Source: Druceiella hillmani
Taxonomy: Eukaryota > Arthropoda > Insecta > Lepidoptera > Hepialidae
Reading direction: 5' to 3'
Assembly: GCA_039881145.1 (NCBI GenBank)
Contig: JAYKKI010000016.1
Location: forward strand, 6,101,001 to 6,165,000
DNA length: 64,000 nucleotides
Part shown: positions 10,847-22,000 of the stretch, piece by piece
Numbering within the stretch: the stretch's first letter is position 1
Layout of the letters: each line of letters starts with the position of its first letter
The notes under the pieces: model-generated
Database searches by the model: none
What the model was told of the DNA's origin: nothing
The model's input: the letters and a program-made list of their open reading frames with translations, nothing else
Program-made: the position numbers and the translations under genes

Positions 10847-10995
10847 TAGTTTCCAAATTTCTCACAATCAAATTACTCAAAAAATATGGCATACCAACAA
10901 ATAAATGAGAGAGAATACCTATTAGGGTTAATTTTTTATGTCTTCAGATACATATTGCAAACACTGAAGCAGCTATAATAAAATATGTCAATATA
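10847..10995 (+). repeat. dispersed direct repeat, partner at 6226-6372
   Basis: See the partner for shared landmarks. This copy differs by scattered substitutions and is not flanked by the satellite, so the shared block moved or duplicated without the tandem array. Confidence 0.75.
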
Positions 10996-11159
10996 ATAAC
11001 ACAAAATATAATATTATTAAGCTAAACGTTTTTGTAAGTGCCGATTAACAAACGAGTAACACCTCAGCTGCTACCGTCCGACGTTTTAATATATGTCTTA
11101 TCTGGCTTAAGCTGTCTCCTACCGAGTTGAGGTGGGTCTATATTGTCACGAACGGTTTG

Positions 11160-11235
11160 TAGCTGGTGTAGCTTAATGGTATAATTACTTGCATAATGAC
11201 AAAACGGTTACAGGTTCAAGTGTCGCTCAGATCAG
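11160..11235 (+). mobile_element. tRNA-like SINE head with pol III A and B boxes
   Basis: An A-box-like motif TAGCTTAATGG (11169-11179) and a B-box-like motif GGTTCAAGTGT (11213-11223) lie at tRNA-like spacing. The acceptor and T-arm strands do not pair, so this is not a functional tRNA gene; a decayed tRNA-derived SINE promoter is the better reading. Confidence 0.55.
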
Positions 11236-11475
11236 TAATAATTGAATTTATTATTTAAAAATAACATTTAAAGAAAATATAAATTTATGCTATGTTCAGT
11301 TATAAATTCTATCCCCTAGAAGTCGATATTCTTCAAAGTGCAAATTAGTAGGTTTCACCATAGATCATAATTTAAATTAGGGGTTAATAAACAATAAGTG
11401 AACTAATAGTCTAGCAGTCAAGTATTAAATTCGTAAAAAGTCAAGTGAGTCAGTAATTATCATCAGTGATAGTTC

Positions 11476-11524
11476 AGTTTTTAGGTACATAAAAAGGTAA
11501 AGCCTTTTTATGTACCTAAAAACT
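11476..11524. repeat. perfect 22-bp hairpin, 5-nt loop
   Basis: Arms 11476-11497 and 11503-11524 are exact inverted copies ('agtttttaggtacataaaaa' plus gg) around loop TAAAG. It has no terminal element features and lies in otherwise unremarkable DNA. Confidence 0.9.
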
Positions 11525-11734
11525 TCCTGCGTTTGCCTACTTTTAATCTTTTTATAATGCCTTTATATCTAGAAATGAATTTTATCGGAATTTTCTACCC
11601 TTCCCTATTCAATCAACTGGTCGCAATAATATCAATATGTGATTTATTTACGATGAGTACTTTAGAATATTGGAATGAAGTTCCTTATCGTTATACACGT
11701 GGCGAATGAGAGCTAGTACGAAACAAGTGGAAAA

Positions 11735-11815
11735 TTTTGTCCGACACTTTTGCTACAGTATAAAAGTGTCGGTTTTGGACTGATACCTTTGCTACAATGT
11801 AAGCGTTTGCGTATT
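11735..11815. repeat. short dispersed motif, partner at 50850-50915
   Basis: The segment holds 'ccgacacttttgctacagta' and nearby 'aaaagtgtcgg'; the reverse-complement form 'tgtagcaaaagtgtcggtc' occurs twice in tandem at 50850-50915. The family is unknown to me. Confidence 0.5.
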
Positions 11816-11819
11816 TACA

Positions 11820-14800
11820 AGCGTTTGTCAATGTATAGATATAGTACTATAGTATAGAGGAACGGTGTGCGCATCAGCTGTATTCGTTTAAACATGGAGA
11901 CATCTCAATAGCTAACGTTAAAACCATTTAATTTGGGCTCTTTGGTTACAAGCGTGTTTTGTAATCTTTCAAAATAAACATTTTCTTTTTTTTTCATAGG
12001 TATCACCAACTCTACAACTCCTAAATATGTCTTATCATATAATTAATAAATTATAAACGAAATCTATATAAATAATCTGCAAAGAACAGATAGTTTTAAA
12101 GCACCAAAAAAGCAAAACACTGATCATAATCTGAAATAAAACAGCCTGGCCTTCCTAAACTAAATTTAAATTACTTGTAAACTAAATAAGTTGTAAACTT
12201 CTAAACTTAAATAACTTGTAAACTAATGAAAAGCTTGGAGTTAAATTTGAAATAAGATAATTTTTTTTCTTTCTCAAAAGTTGGTTAGTTTGAGAGACTT
12301 TTTTATCAAATAAAATAAATTATATTATTCATCCAGTGCCTCCGGTGTGGTGTAAAAAAATCAACTATAAAATTATTAGAAAACATCGTAGATATCATTA
12401 TTTCAACTCTGTTTTATAAAACCTCAAAGCTCACTAATATAATAGCGAAGTTTTTGTTATAAAACGGAGGGAAAATAATAATACCGGAGATAAACTATTT
12501 TTTAATTGGTCCAAAAACTATAAGATTTAGATGTTTACAAATGCTCTGGTAAGTCTTAATTAACATTATACATACAAAAACAAGTTTGTTTGGTTATTTA
12601 TATCACTATTACGCCGCAACTGTTCAACTGATCTCATTAAAACACATATTCAGCCTATATCATGGACATTAATCTATGATTTTCATTCTAAATTAATTTC
12701 TAAATATTAATTTAAAAAAAAATATTTTTAATTAAAAAATAAATCTATTAATTATGTATATATATATATTTATCAGACTTTTTAACCATTTCAATGCTAA
12801 CATATACTATTTTTATGAGAACGTTATTTTTTTTTAATTACAGCAGCTTTTTTTCCATTTCCCACGCGAGAGCAGCCGCGGATCGAAGCCATTATTCTAG
12901 ATACGCATGGCCGCTTGTAAAGCTAGAGTGGTAATTCTTATAATAAATGATTGATTCTTAAAAATATTTTCATCTTTTTTCGATTGTTAGAACAGAGAGA
13001 AAACCATCCTTCGGTAGAGAGAAAATTTTCTTTCGGTTGTTAGAACCGAGAGAAGTTTTCTTCACATTCCGGATACAATGGACTTTTGAGTTATAAAAGA
13101 CCCACTTCACGCTTAACTATCTATTTAAAACTTAATTCGATCTTATTGATTTGTTTAAAGTAAGATTTTAATTTTAGTTTAATAAAACCGGATAATCATA
13201 AGGGATAAATAAGTACATCTTCTACCCAACGGAAAAAACAGTCATAACTATTACGTCCTTAGTAACCGATACGATACCCCGTCATTTTGGGGTCTTAAAT
13301 TTATATAACTCAAAAACACGATTCCATACCTCAAAATATCAAAAACTAAATCCTTAATATGACACTATTTTTGTCGATGCACTATTATAATCTTCTGAGC
13401 ATCAAAGGCTGAAATTTAAGAGAAAATGATCAAAAGAAAATGAAGAAATTTAAAAAAAAAATTAATAACATATTATTTACTTAAAATGAACATTAAAAAT
13501 TGATATAATTACAAACTTATAAAACAATTTCATTCAAAATTTTGATCTCAAATAGACATATCGTTTTTTTTTTAAATTTTTAAACACACTGATTTTTTTA
13601 TAATATTATATGAAATATGGATCCGAAATGTTTGAAATCAGCTAATTTGTATTTAAACGGTCAGTTTATGATACTAAAATTTCATATCACTGAACAAATA
13701 CGGGTATAACTTGATTAAAATGCATACTCGTTTACTGAATTAAACTGTATAAAATGTAAAGAAACAGTATATTTGTTTTGTAATCAAAAGCAAACTTATA
13801 AACCCATATTATGTTACAAATGACACGTACATTGTTATAAATATAAGATTTTTCTGGATCATAGTTTTTAGCCTATACACTGTTGCTGCTACATCTAATA
13901 TACAGTAAAAAAATAAATAAATTACAAACTAAAATTTACGACTCAAATATATACCTCAAAATCTGCCTCAAAAAAATAGTAGAAATAAACACACAACCTT
14001 CATTGTACACATATAGCTTCATATTCAAAACAGAAATAGACTTTAATGAACTGATACACAAGTCTTTGAAGAAGTGCGAACTTAGAAGGATGCTTCACCC
14101 AAGTACACTCAACACATAATAATGAGACAGTCTCTCGTGATGTAAAGACAACGTTGCTAACACGTGTCGCCAATAATTAATCGAAGTTCGTATCAATAAA
14201 TTCTACTTTAATTGTAATGTACTGTCATAATTAAATGAAGAAAATAATAATGGATTTTATTCAAGGAAACATACTGGTAAAATTAACAGTGAAAATAATA
14301 TCTATCAAAATTATTGTAACTTTTTAGTATTTAAAATTTATTCTTTGTCTTAACGAATAATTATTGTTAAAAAGTAGAATATTTATTACTTTCAAATTAA
14401 ACAATATAATATTTTTAATACTGAAAATATTTTTAACTATCCTAATAAAAACAAATGTCATCAACATGATGTAATAAAGTACCACGTTAATTACACCGTT
14501 GCTTTTCTTCTTTATTAATGTAAAATCTCACAACAGAGCTTTTATTTTTAAGATTCCTTACATTGCTCAATATTCTCAATAAATGTTTTACGCATTATTA
14601 TAATGATACTTATTAATATTTCCGTTAAAATTGAACATTAACTAATGGTATTTTAAGAAGTTTATGTAACATTATCATATTTAAAATCCCCTGAAGAAAC
14701 CATTTGTTTTTTTTTAATAATGCTCTTTTAAAATTCCGAAAGCTTTTTCTTAAAAAATATAATTAAAACTCGTATAATAACTTATCATTCAGAATGACAA

Positions 14801-15415
14801 AAGAAAAAAATCACAATATAGCATGAAACTAAATACTGTACCAATAGAGTATTTTTAAAACTACCAATTTTTACCTATATTGTTCGAATATCTTTAGAAA
14901 TCCCTATATTTTTACATGCTGAATCATTCAATGATAATATTTCAAAAATTTATTCTGAGACTTCCAAAGTATCGGCTTCAGTAATTAATGAAGCCACTTC
15001 GGTTTAGTCGTATACGCTAGTTATTCTATGCTACATTAAGCTTGATAAATGACAGGAAGTTTTTAGAGATTTTAATTTAGTAACGATGTGATTATAAATT
15101 AATGTACATAACGTAATAAAATAATTGAGTCATTCATAAAATAAGTCTAAAACTTTGATTATTGCAACGATAAATTAAGTTTATATTTTCTCTTTTTGTT
15201 AGAATTCCTTCTTAGTGTAAGTTAATTATCACACTTGATAAAAAGAAACAATTAGATGCAAAAACTCTATATATTGTGACTATTATGTATTTTTATTATT
15301 ATGACTGCACAAACTAATAAAAATTTGGATAACTCACCACCATATCGGCACTATTGACATAAATTCATTAAAGTATATTTAAATTTAAAAATGGTGAAAA
15401 TTTTAACACAAACTA
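11820..15415. other. long AT-rich stretch, probably first intron of a minus-strand gene
   Basis: No coding exon recognised. A small GC-balanced patch at 12863-12920 ('gagagcagccgcgg') looks like a decayed insect repeat tail. At 12980-13065 there are imperfect short direct repeats ('gttagaac-gagagaa'). The 78-codon frame at 13883 shows no motif. If the exon at 15421-15552 is real, this DNA is downstream of its donor and hence intronic. Confidence 0.4.
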
Positions 15416-15420
15416 CTTAC

Positions 15421-15552
15421 CGAATAGCAGAATCACTCCGACTCGAAACCTCGTTCAACAATTCACGTAAATAAATAAATGCAGAAAACGTAAACGTAGG
15501 TCCACAGACCACACGCGGCACGACCGTTCAGCTCCGCTACGCCGTAGCGAAT
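15421..15552 (-). other. non-coding first exon of a minus-strand gene
   Basis: A 132-nt predicted 5' UTR exon. Its start is set by the initiator at 15552 and its end by a strong splice donor, ATTCG then GTAAGTAG, with the GT at 15420-15419. The exon is much more GC-balanced than its surroundings and contains no ATG on the minus strand, so translation would begin in a downstream exon. No such exon is recognisable in 1-15420; the first intron would therefore exceed 15 kb and leave the window. The gene's identity cannot be inferred. Confidence 0.5.
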
Positions 15553-15557
15553 GATGT
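15519..15557 (-). promoter_or_regulatory. Inr-MTE-DPE core promoter
   Basis: On the minus strand an initiator TCATTC (15554-15549; consensus TCAKTY) puts +1 at 15552. Positions +18 to +27 read GGAGCTGAAC, matching 8 of 10 of the motif ten element CSARCSSAAC. Positions +28 to +32 read GGTCG, a full match to the downstream promoter element RGWYV, followed by TG. The spacing is exact for arthropod TATA-less promoters. It lies in a GC-rich island. Confidence 0.6.
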
Positions 15558-15961
15558 AGCGCTCTGTAGCCGGCTCGATTTACTTCTACGGTATTACCAA
15601 GTGAGGCGACCACTGTGTCCAGATACGGTTTGAGTGGGACCTATACGAGGTCTTTGTTGCAAATCGAAGCTCTATTGCGGTAAAGTTATTTAGATGCAAT
15701 TGTTTCTGTTTTGCTAGGAATGCTGTATTATTATAATGTCTGCTAGAGATTTTATTTCGTCGGATAGGAATCGGATAAGTGAAATAATTTAGACTTCCAA
15801 TTTCAAAGTGTTCAATTTGTCTTTCCTTTTAAGGTCGAAATAATTACTTAGTGGCACGTTTATCCGTCCATTCTTGAAATTCTCAGTATATTCTTGAACC
15901 TTAAATAATTCCAGTTTCTCTATCTTCAATTTTTCTCTGATATCGTATTGGTTTATCGAAT

Positions 15962-16655
15962 AATAATGAAATAATTATTAACTAAGTACATAAGACGAAA
16001 AAGACTACATAGGTTCAAAAATGTTCTATGATATCATATTTTATTTGTTCAAATATTTTACTTACAGTATTACTTTACTTACCTTAGAGTACTGAAAATT
16101 ATGAAAGGGGTTCAAACAATTTTTTTAATTGTGCACATGTATCAGTTATACTAAATATTTATAATTATACTTTGTAAAAATTCATTCATTTATGTCAATG
16201 TTTTCGGTAAAAACATTATTTGTTCAATGCAATCTTAAGTTATATCAGTCTTATCAACCTTGAACAATCATGATCTTATTTTTTCTAAGATATAAAAAAA
16301 CAACTATCTTACTATCATGGAATATATAAGCACGTTCATGTATCTGCTCTGTTAGGGGCGTAACAATTCACACTAGCGCTAATTGATTTCATTCATTCTC
16401 AATGCTGATGCTATGTTCCAAAAGTACTGTTATAAATTATTATAAATAATGAAATAAAGATTAACATAAGACGGAAAAGACAAGATAGGCTCGAAAATAT
16501 TCTATGATGTCACATTTTATGTATTAAAATGTTTTACTTACAGTGTTTTACTTGACTTAGAGGTAATATGTTTATCTGTTCTGTTACGGGTATAACAATT
16601 CACACTAGCGCTAATTGATATCATTTATTTTAAATGTTGGTAATATGTTCCAGAG
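15962..16655 (+). repeat. two-copy tandem duplication, copy 1 with a ~230-bp insertion
   Basis: Copy 1 (about 15962-16430) and copy 2 (about 16440-16655) share 'ataagacg-aaaagac', 'ttctatgat-tca-atttta', 'tttacttacagt' and 'aacaattcacactagcgct'. Copy 1 carries an additional ~230 bp between 'tagagtactgaaaattatg' and 'tgtatctgctctgtta' that is absent from copy 2. Either the insertion followed duplication or copy 2 suffered a deletion. Confidence 0.8.
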
Positions 16656-16659
16656 ATAT

Positions 16660-17220
16660 TCATATACATTAATGCGTATACCACTATAGTTCAAGGTATC
16701 GGAACACAAAATAACCTACTAAGTACGAATAAAGTTCGCACTTCGAGGGTCGGTAGATACTTTTAAAGATAAGTATTTTTAAACTGTTATGTGTAGGATA
16801 TAGATATAAAAGTTTAAAAATTTATTTATAATTAGTGTCAATTTATTTAGAAATAATAATAGTATTTGCCTTCATATAATAAGTGTTTCACAGATCTCAA
16901 AAACCATAATACTGTGATAATTGCCCTATTTCTCCTAGTTGCCCTAGTATCTTGTGATTTTTTTTCAGTAGTTTCGGAAATAAGATTACTATAGTTTTGA
17001 AAAATACTTAAAAAGACCGGATGCTATAGTAGGAAATAAAAAAATATGACAGGAATGTGTATTGAAAAAACATAAATTTTAAAATGCAAGAAATGTACTT
17101 TAAAGTATTTTTAGTTACAATTTTCATACATTAATTTCATAATGAATGGATAAACCTCATCATAAATAAAGAAAAACAATTACATAGAATCAATGAAAAT
17201 AGAACTTTGTGTACAGAAGG
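16660..17220. other. AT-rich stretch without recognised genes
   Basis: Nothing assignable seen. It contains 'gttcgcacttcgagggtcgg' at about 16733, which has no clear partner. Confidence 0.35.
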
Positions 17221-17224
17221 GGTA

Positions 17225-17690
17225 ACCCTGAAATGTTTTTAGAATAACAAAAATGGAACCAACTGGCAAGTTTCTAATTTATTTACTGGTTTCCAAAATA
17301 GTCTCCATACCACTACATGTTGTTATTTCATCCGATGCAAATCAATTCGATCCAAGCAATCAATACCCCCCACCAAAACTTTCATGGTCTTTCGAATGTA
17401 GTCACCGCTTGTTCTGCGTACCGGAATCGAATTCCTCGCATTATATCTATTCTTATTGAAAACAAATAGGAATAGCATGGTGCGACGTCTGAGCTGTCTG
17501 GCTTTTTTAGAAACAGCAGGAAAACAATTATTGCTGGTATTGCTTGGTCTGCGGTAACTCTTCTTTTATTTTCCATAACAATCGCTAGATGATAGCCCAT
17601 ATTATTGAGGAATAAGGCAACCATATTTTTCTAGCGATTTGCCTTTTCTTCATATTTGTAGGCAACTTTCAGAATGAGAAACTCATTGCG
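17225..17690 (-). pseudogene. mariner transposase relic with internal deletion
   Basis: On the minus strand a frame from about 17690 reads KNMVALFLNNMGYHLAIVME, then NKRRVTADQ, then after a deletion DSSDVAPCYSYLFSIRIDIM, RGIRFRYAEQAVTTFE and DCLDRIDLHRMK. These match the mariner blocks around VTADWY, YSPDLAPCDFYLFP..K..LRG, the AEEAV..F helix and the terminal WF.RM segment. The region that should hold the second catalytic Asp (HHDNA) is missing, so the protein is inactive. Stops follow in the C-terminal segment. The tail 'ggaaccaactggcaag' (plus-strand view near 17254) resembles the 1.4-kb relic, supporting a shared subfamily. Confidence 0.75.
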
Positions 17691-17759
17691 CTGACTGCCT
17701 ATTAGCTTCAGATTCGTAACTGTATCTCTCTTTCATCATCCCAGATGATGTCGAACACA

Positions 17760-17960
17760 GCATTTTAATACCTCATGACATACATTCTAGATGTCATAGT
17801 TATTGAAATATGCGCCGTGTTATTAAGACTATGAAAGCCGATTTTCTTAGAAATCATAAGCTGTAGAAGTATCAAATTGGGCATAGTAATACATATTATT
17901 ACCCTGCAAATTTTGCCGCTAACTTTTTAAAAATATTCACATACTCGTAACAATTAAAAA
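17760..17960 (+). repeat. dispersed repeat family A fragment
   Basis: Contains 'ttctagatgtcatag-tattgaaatatg', 'gccgtgtt-tta', 'atcaaattgggcatagtaat' and 'atattattaccctgcaaat', in the same order as the middle part of the family at 3.6 and 27.5 kb. Confidence 0.55.
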
Positions 17961-17981
17961 GGGTGAAATATCCATTTATTT

Positions 17982-18049
17982 TTTTAAATATGCCCAGTGT
18001 TTTACGCCTATAATCTTTCATAGGCGTAAAACACTGGGCATATTTAAAA
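17982..18049. repeat. perfect 30-bp hairpin, 8-nt loop
   Basis: Arms 17982-18011 and 18020-18049 are exact inverted copies (including 'gcccagtgttttacgcctat') around AATCTTTC. A 30-bp arm without a mismatch in otherwise diverged DNA implies a recent origin. Confidence 0.95.
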
Positions 18050-18139
18050 TAGTAATCAAAATATTACCGCCGTGAAAAATTAATATTTGTTAATAATTTA
18101 ATAGAAATACTACATAACCTTAAATATTTACAAATGCTT

Positions 18140-18190
18140 AAATGCGTACGAAACTCTCGTAGTGCGATTTCTACTACGATTAACAATTAT
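18140..18190 (+). repeat. short repeat tail, family also at 30090 and 34905
   Basis: 'gtacgaaactctcgtagtgc' with 'gatttctactacgatt' resembles 'cacgaaaccctcagagcgcg' with 'gttctactcccatttg' at 30093 and 'tgtacgaaatcctcctgg' near 34908. These look like decayed tails of a common moth repeat. Confidence 0.45.
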
Positions 18191-18712
18191 TTTAATACCC
18201 AGTTCTTTCAAATGGCCCATTCTAGCAACTTTAGTTGCTACCCTCATACAAGTATACACACATATACGTACTAAACCGTCATATATAAATAATCTCATTA
18301 TATTAAGTGGAAATTATCTAAGTTATAAACATTACTTGCCCATTTTGTGTGCCGGATGACCCAAAAAAACGAACACGCATGTGTTATTAATTAATAATTG
18401 CGGATACATCACCGACAGTCGGCCAATAATATCATTAATGCAACGTGAGCTCAGTCAATTGACCTAAAAACGGTGGAGAAAGAAGTAGATTATTATTACG
18501 TGTATCCTCCTCTATGTTCTTTATCAGCCTTGTTTATATATGTCATGTGACCAAATCATAAGAACCTTTGTAATATATACATTTGCAAGATTCCATATGA
18601 TCGAAAACCTTATTTTTTATTTAACTAGTAGTATTTCAATTTTCTATAAACTTAAAACGTTATTTGTCATTTATATATTAACTGTAAATAACATTACAGA
18701 AACATAATAATT

Positions 18713-18724
18713 TAAATATTTACT
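18713..18724 (+). repeat. target-site duplication, left (TAAATATTTACT)
   Basis: The identical 12-mer is at 19039-19050, directly after the element end 'attcaatatt' of the hammerhead-family insertion. Confidence 0.8.
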
Positions 18725-18781
18725 CACAATTAAATGAAACTACGTGATGTAGTATTATTTCTACTATATTTAATTTCTTTA

Positions 18782-18819
18782 CCACGACCTAGGTTTCGTT
18801 GTATTACATCTTCAGGTGG
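18782..18819 (-). ncRNA. hammerhead ribozyme relic, left arm (short stem II)
   Basis: On the minus strand: CCAC, CUGAAGA, U, then GUAAUACAAC where the complete family has GUUGUAAUACAAC, GAAA, CC-UA-GG, the cleavage motif GUC and the returning strand GUGG. Stem I (CCAC/GUGG), stem III and all core residues are intact. A 3-nt loss shortens stem II to about two pairs, which should weaken folding. Confidence 0.55.
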
Positions 18820-18896
18820 GATATTAGCAAAGAATATTAGATAAGAAATTAATAAAAAAAATATTAGATATTAGATAAGAAATCTTTGCTAATATC

Positions 18897-18937
18897 CCAC
18901 CTGAAGATGTTGTAATACAACGAAGCCTAGGTCGTAG
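18897..18937 (+). ncRNA. hammerhead ribozyme relic, right arm
   Basis: CCAC, CUGAAGA, U, stem II GUUGU-AAU-ACAAC, then GAAG in place of GAAA, CC-UA-GG, cleavage motif GUC, returning strand GUAG. The A-to-G change turns the first stem III pair into G-U, and stem I has one mismatch. The fold is kept but is probably impaired. Confidence 0.55.
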
Positions 18938-19054
18938 CAAATAAATTAAATATAGTAGAAATAATACTACATCACGTAGTTTCATTTAATTGTGAATAAT
19001 GAATTTCTACAAAATTAACGCCAAATATATTCAATATTTAAATATTTACTGCAA

Positions 19055-22000
19055 ACGAGATTACAGAAATCTTGCAATCATGAATTTCTTCAAATGTTTA
19101 ACTCAGTAAGGAGAAAATTAAAATAAAAAAGTTATTAAACGTAATACAACTGCGCTGAAAGAATTTCCTTTTTCTTAATTTTAATAAACATCTCTACAGT
19201 CTCTTATTTTTATAATTTTAAGCACAATGATATCTAAAATGGAGGAAAAGGGTGTATTTGAAAAGTTATTTTTAGTATTATTTTGAAGACACGCAATCCA
19301 ATTTATGAAAAAAATTGATCTTTAAAATTATTCTTTTTAAACGACATACATGGTATTAAAAATAATTTAATTACTTAATTTGTCCTGCAAAATTTACACA
19401 CACACACACACACATACACACATATCTTTGAGTATTATCTCTTCAGTTATGTGCGGATTAACATCTTTATAAGTAAGGCAAATTTGAACTTTGTACATCG
19501 AACAATTTCTAACTAAAACGGCTAGGGCAGACAGGTAGATGAACCAATGGGGAAAAGGCCTTATATGAATTCTGTTTTTTTTTCCTTTTGAAGTGGGAAA
19601 ACTTAAAATAAGCTTAGTTTGGCTCTATTAAGACTACACTGAAAAAAAAGTTTTTCCTTTACAAATTGTAAATTTGTTTATATTTTTTCTTTAATGGCCA
19701 GGTATACAAACAGATTAAAAATTAAAAATAATAAACTTCTACATTCTTAGATTTACAATGGGCTTTAAATGAATTCAGAAAAATTTCTAAGATTTCGATA
19801 TCTTTCTATGCAATCGTAAATTGACGGAAGGATATATTAACTTTGGAGCAATTCAGATTAAGTTATAATTTTTTAACTGTATCATTACTCGGCGTAGGTA
19901 ACAATTCATAGATTTGTTTAAAATTTGGGCAGTTTTTAACTTATATGGGGACAAGCTTTTTACCAGCGACTTTAATCACGTGGATTATTTGATTTATATG
20001 GCTGTTAAAACAAAAAGAACTCCCATTGACAATCATAACAGAGATAACCAAAAATTAGTTAGATATGTAATTAAGTGTTAACCCTACTGCGATTGTAAGT
20101 ATACACTGTATTACTTCTGTTTTAAAAAACCTATAATTTTTTCCTAGACTTGTAAATATTCATACAACAAAATTGAATTAAATTTCTTTCATAGTTTAAG
20201 TGATGTGATTACAAATAAAGAAAACAATCATACTAGGAGACAGATCGACGCACTAAAATCCCAAAATTGCTAGAAACCACATTTTGCTCTTGAGGATCCT
20301 ACGCTATACCATACTGAAAACCCCTCAAAATTCGTCTCCTAGTTTTAACGTGGATAAAATACAAACGCGTTTGTACGCACTTTCTCGTTTCTTTTTACGC
20401 ACATGAGTAATATACGTGCACAAAAACAAACAAACAGTGATATTAAAATTTAAAACCCAAACAGTTGCTTCTCTATAGCTATATGAAAATACTTTGACGA
20501 TGCAAAACTTCAAGTTTTACACAAAACGGAGAATTGTATCATTAAATTTAAGTAAATTTTAGGTTATGTTAAAAAAAATAACAGTTTTATCGTCGTTATA
20601 GCCTAATAATCTAATCTGTGCATGATTAATTCAGAAAGAAAAACAAACCATACATTAAGGCATCAAAAAAACCGATGCATATATTCATTCTGCATATACC
20701 CACAAATACACGTACAAACATGCGTATGTTTATATATTAATTGCTTAAAACCACTTAAAGTATGAACATATTTACTAGTAAATAACAATACCCCATGAAG
20801 GCACACTATCAGTTAAAGTATACAATTAAATACATGGGCGAACGAGAAAAACGTTTATTTATATCCACACATTCGAGGCAATATGTTGACTTTTTCTTTG
20901 ACTGTGGCTCGATATTAAACTTTTTCTTTCACCGAGTGTGGTGAAAACGGAAAGGATATACAATTTATAATTATTTATTTTTATACTCGATTACTGTACA
21001 ATATTATACAGCCTGTCCCCATGACGGTATAATGATTAGGCAATGTGTGTTCGTTAACTTGTTTGCCAGAAAGACTCTGAACTGAGTTTAATAGACAGGA
21101 AAAAATCTGGATTGTGTTTAATAAATAAACTGGCAAATCTTGATATAAAACATAAATCTCGAAATATATTGGCGTCATGAACCTATTTTCTGAATCTATC
21201 GAGCATGGTATCTAAGTTGATAGTAAAGCGACGATATAAGTGTCTGAGTATAAAACAAATTCTCTAAACGATTTGATATGTTGAAGAAAATATTAAAGTT
21301 TGTTAAAGCTCACCAGGTTTTATTATATGAATCATTGATGTATAATAAAAGAGTACGTCTTACTAGTTTTAGTGCAATTGTAAATAATTATCTCACAAAA
21401 CAATTTTCAACTCAATAATTTCGGAATATTTCCCATAACAAAATAAATTAACAGGCAAATAAATTAACACAATATAGAAAATGATTTTTTTTTCCTTAAC
21501 ATAAATACGAAGAAAATTTAAGTTAACTTACTTAAAAGTCGAATCGTTTTTTGTCTTAAAAACCATATTAATATGGTTATTAAATCTCGACTTCAAAAAT
21601 AACCCGAAAACCAAACAATATATAATTTTGCATTAAAAAAGTTGTATATTTTTTAAAAATACTTCTTTCTAAAATTATTGTTTTATTGTCCGCAAAAATA
21701 TGTATCACAGATGATTGACGACTATTTCATTCACTTGTAAATTGAAGCATCATACGCACGAAAGCTTGGTATATAATTAATTAAATATTTCCATTATCTA
21801 TATCGAAATAATATAACTTCCCCCAGAAGAAATTTTCATGGAAATCCAACCGAAGTCTAGAACAATAGCTACAAATTTATTCTAATATATCTATCATATT
21901 TGTAATTAATTTCTTTATAACTTTTGCCTGAGGAACTACCCTCAAAACAATATATTACTACTTAATGAAAAAGGCAATATTCCGATTCTCTACTCCCGTT

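Larger units (their letters stand above)
18725..19038 (+). mobile_element. hammerhead-family foldback insertion, copy 3 (most complete)
   Basis: A 314-bp insertion with 12-bp target-site duplications. An inverted left arm (about 18725-18833) and a direct right arm (about 18886-19038) each include a full-length hammerhead region plus the segment 'gctaatatcccacctgaag' upstream of it. They are separated by a ~50-bp spacer of 'attagataagaaat' repeats. Copy 2 shows the same two-arm organisation with a shorter left arm, so the foldback form is a heritable property of the family and not an accident at one site. Confidence 0.75.

Noticed and set aside
11160..11235. Functional tRNA gene
   Set aside because: A and B boxes are present, but the acceptor and T-arm strands do not pair; a SINE head is more likely.
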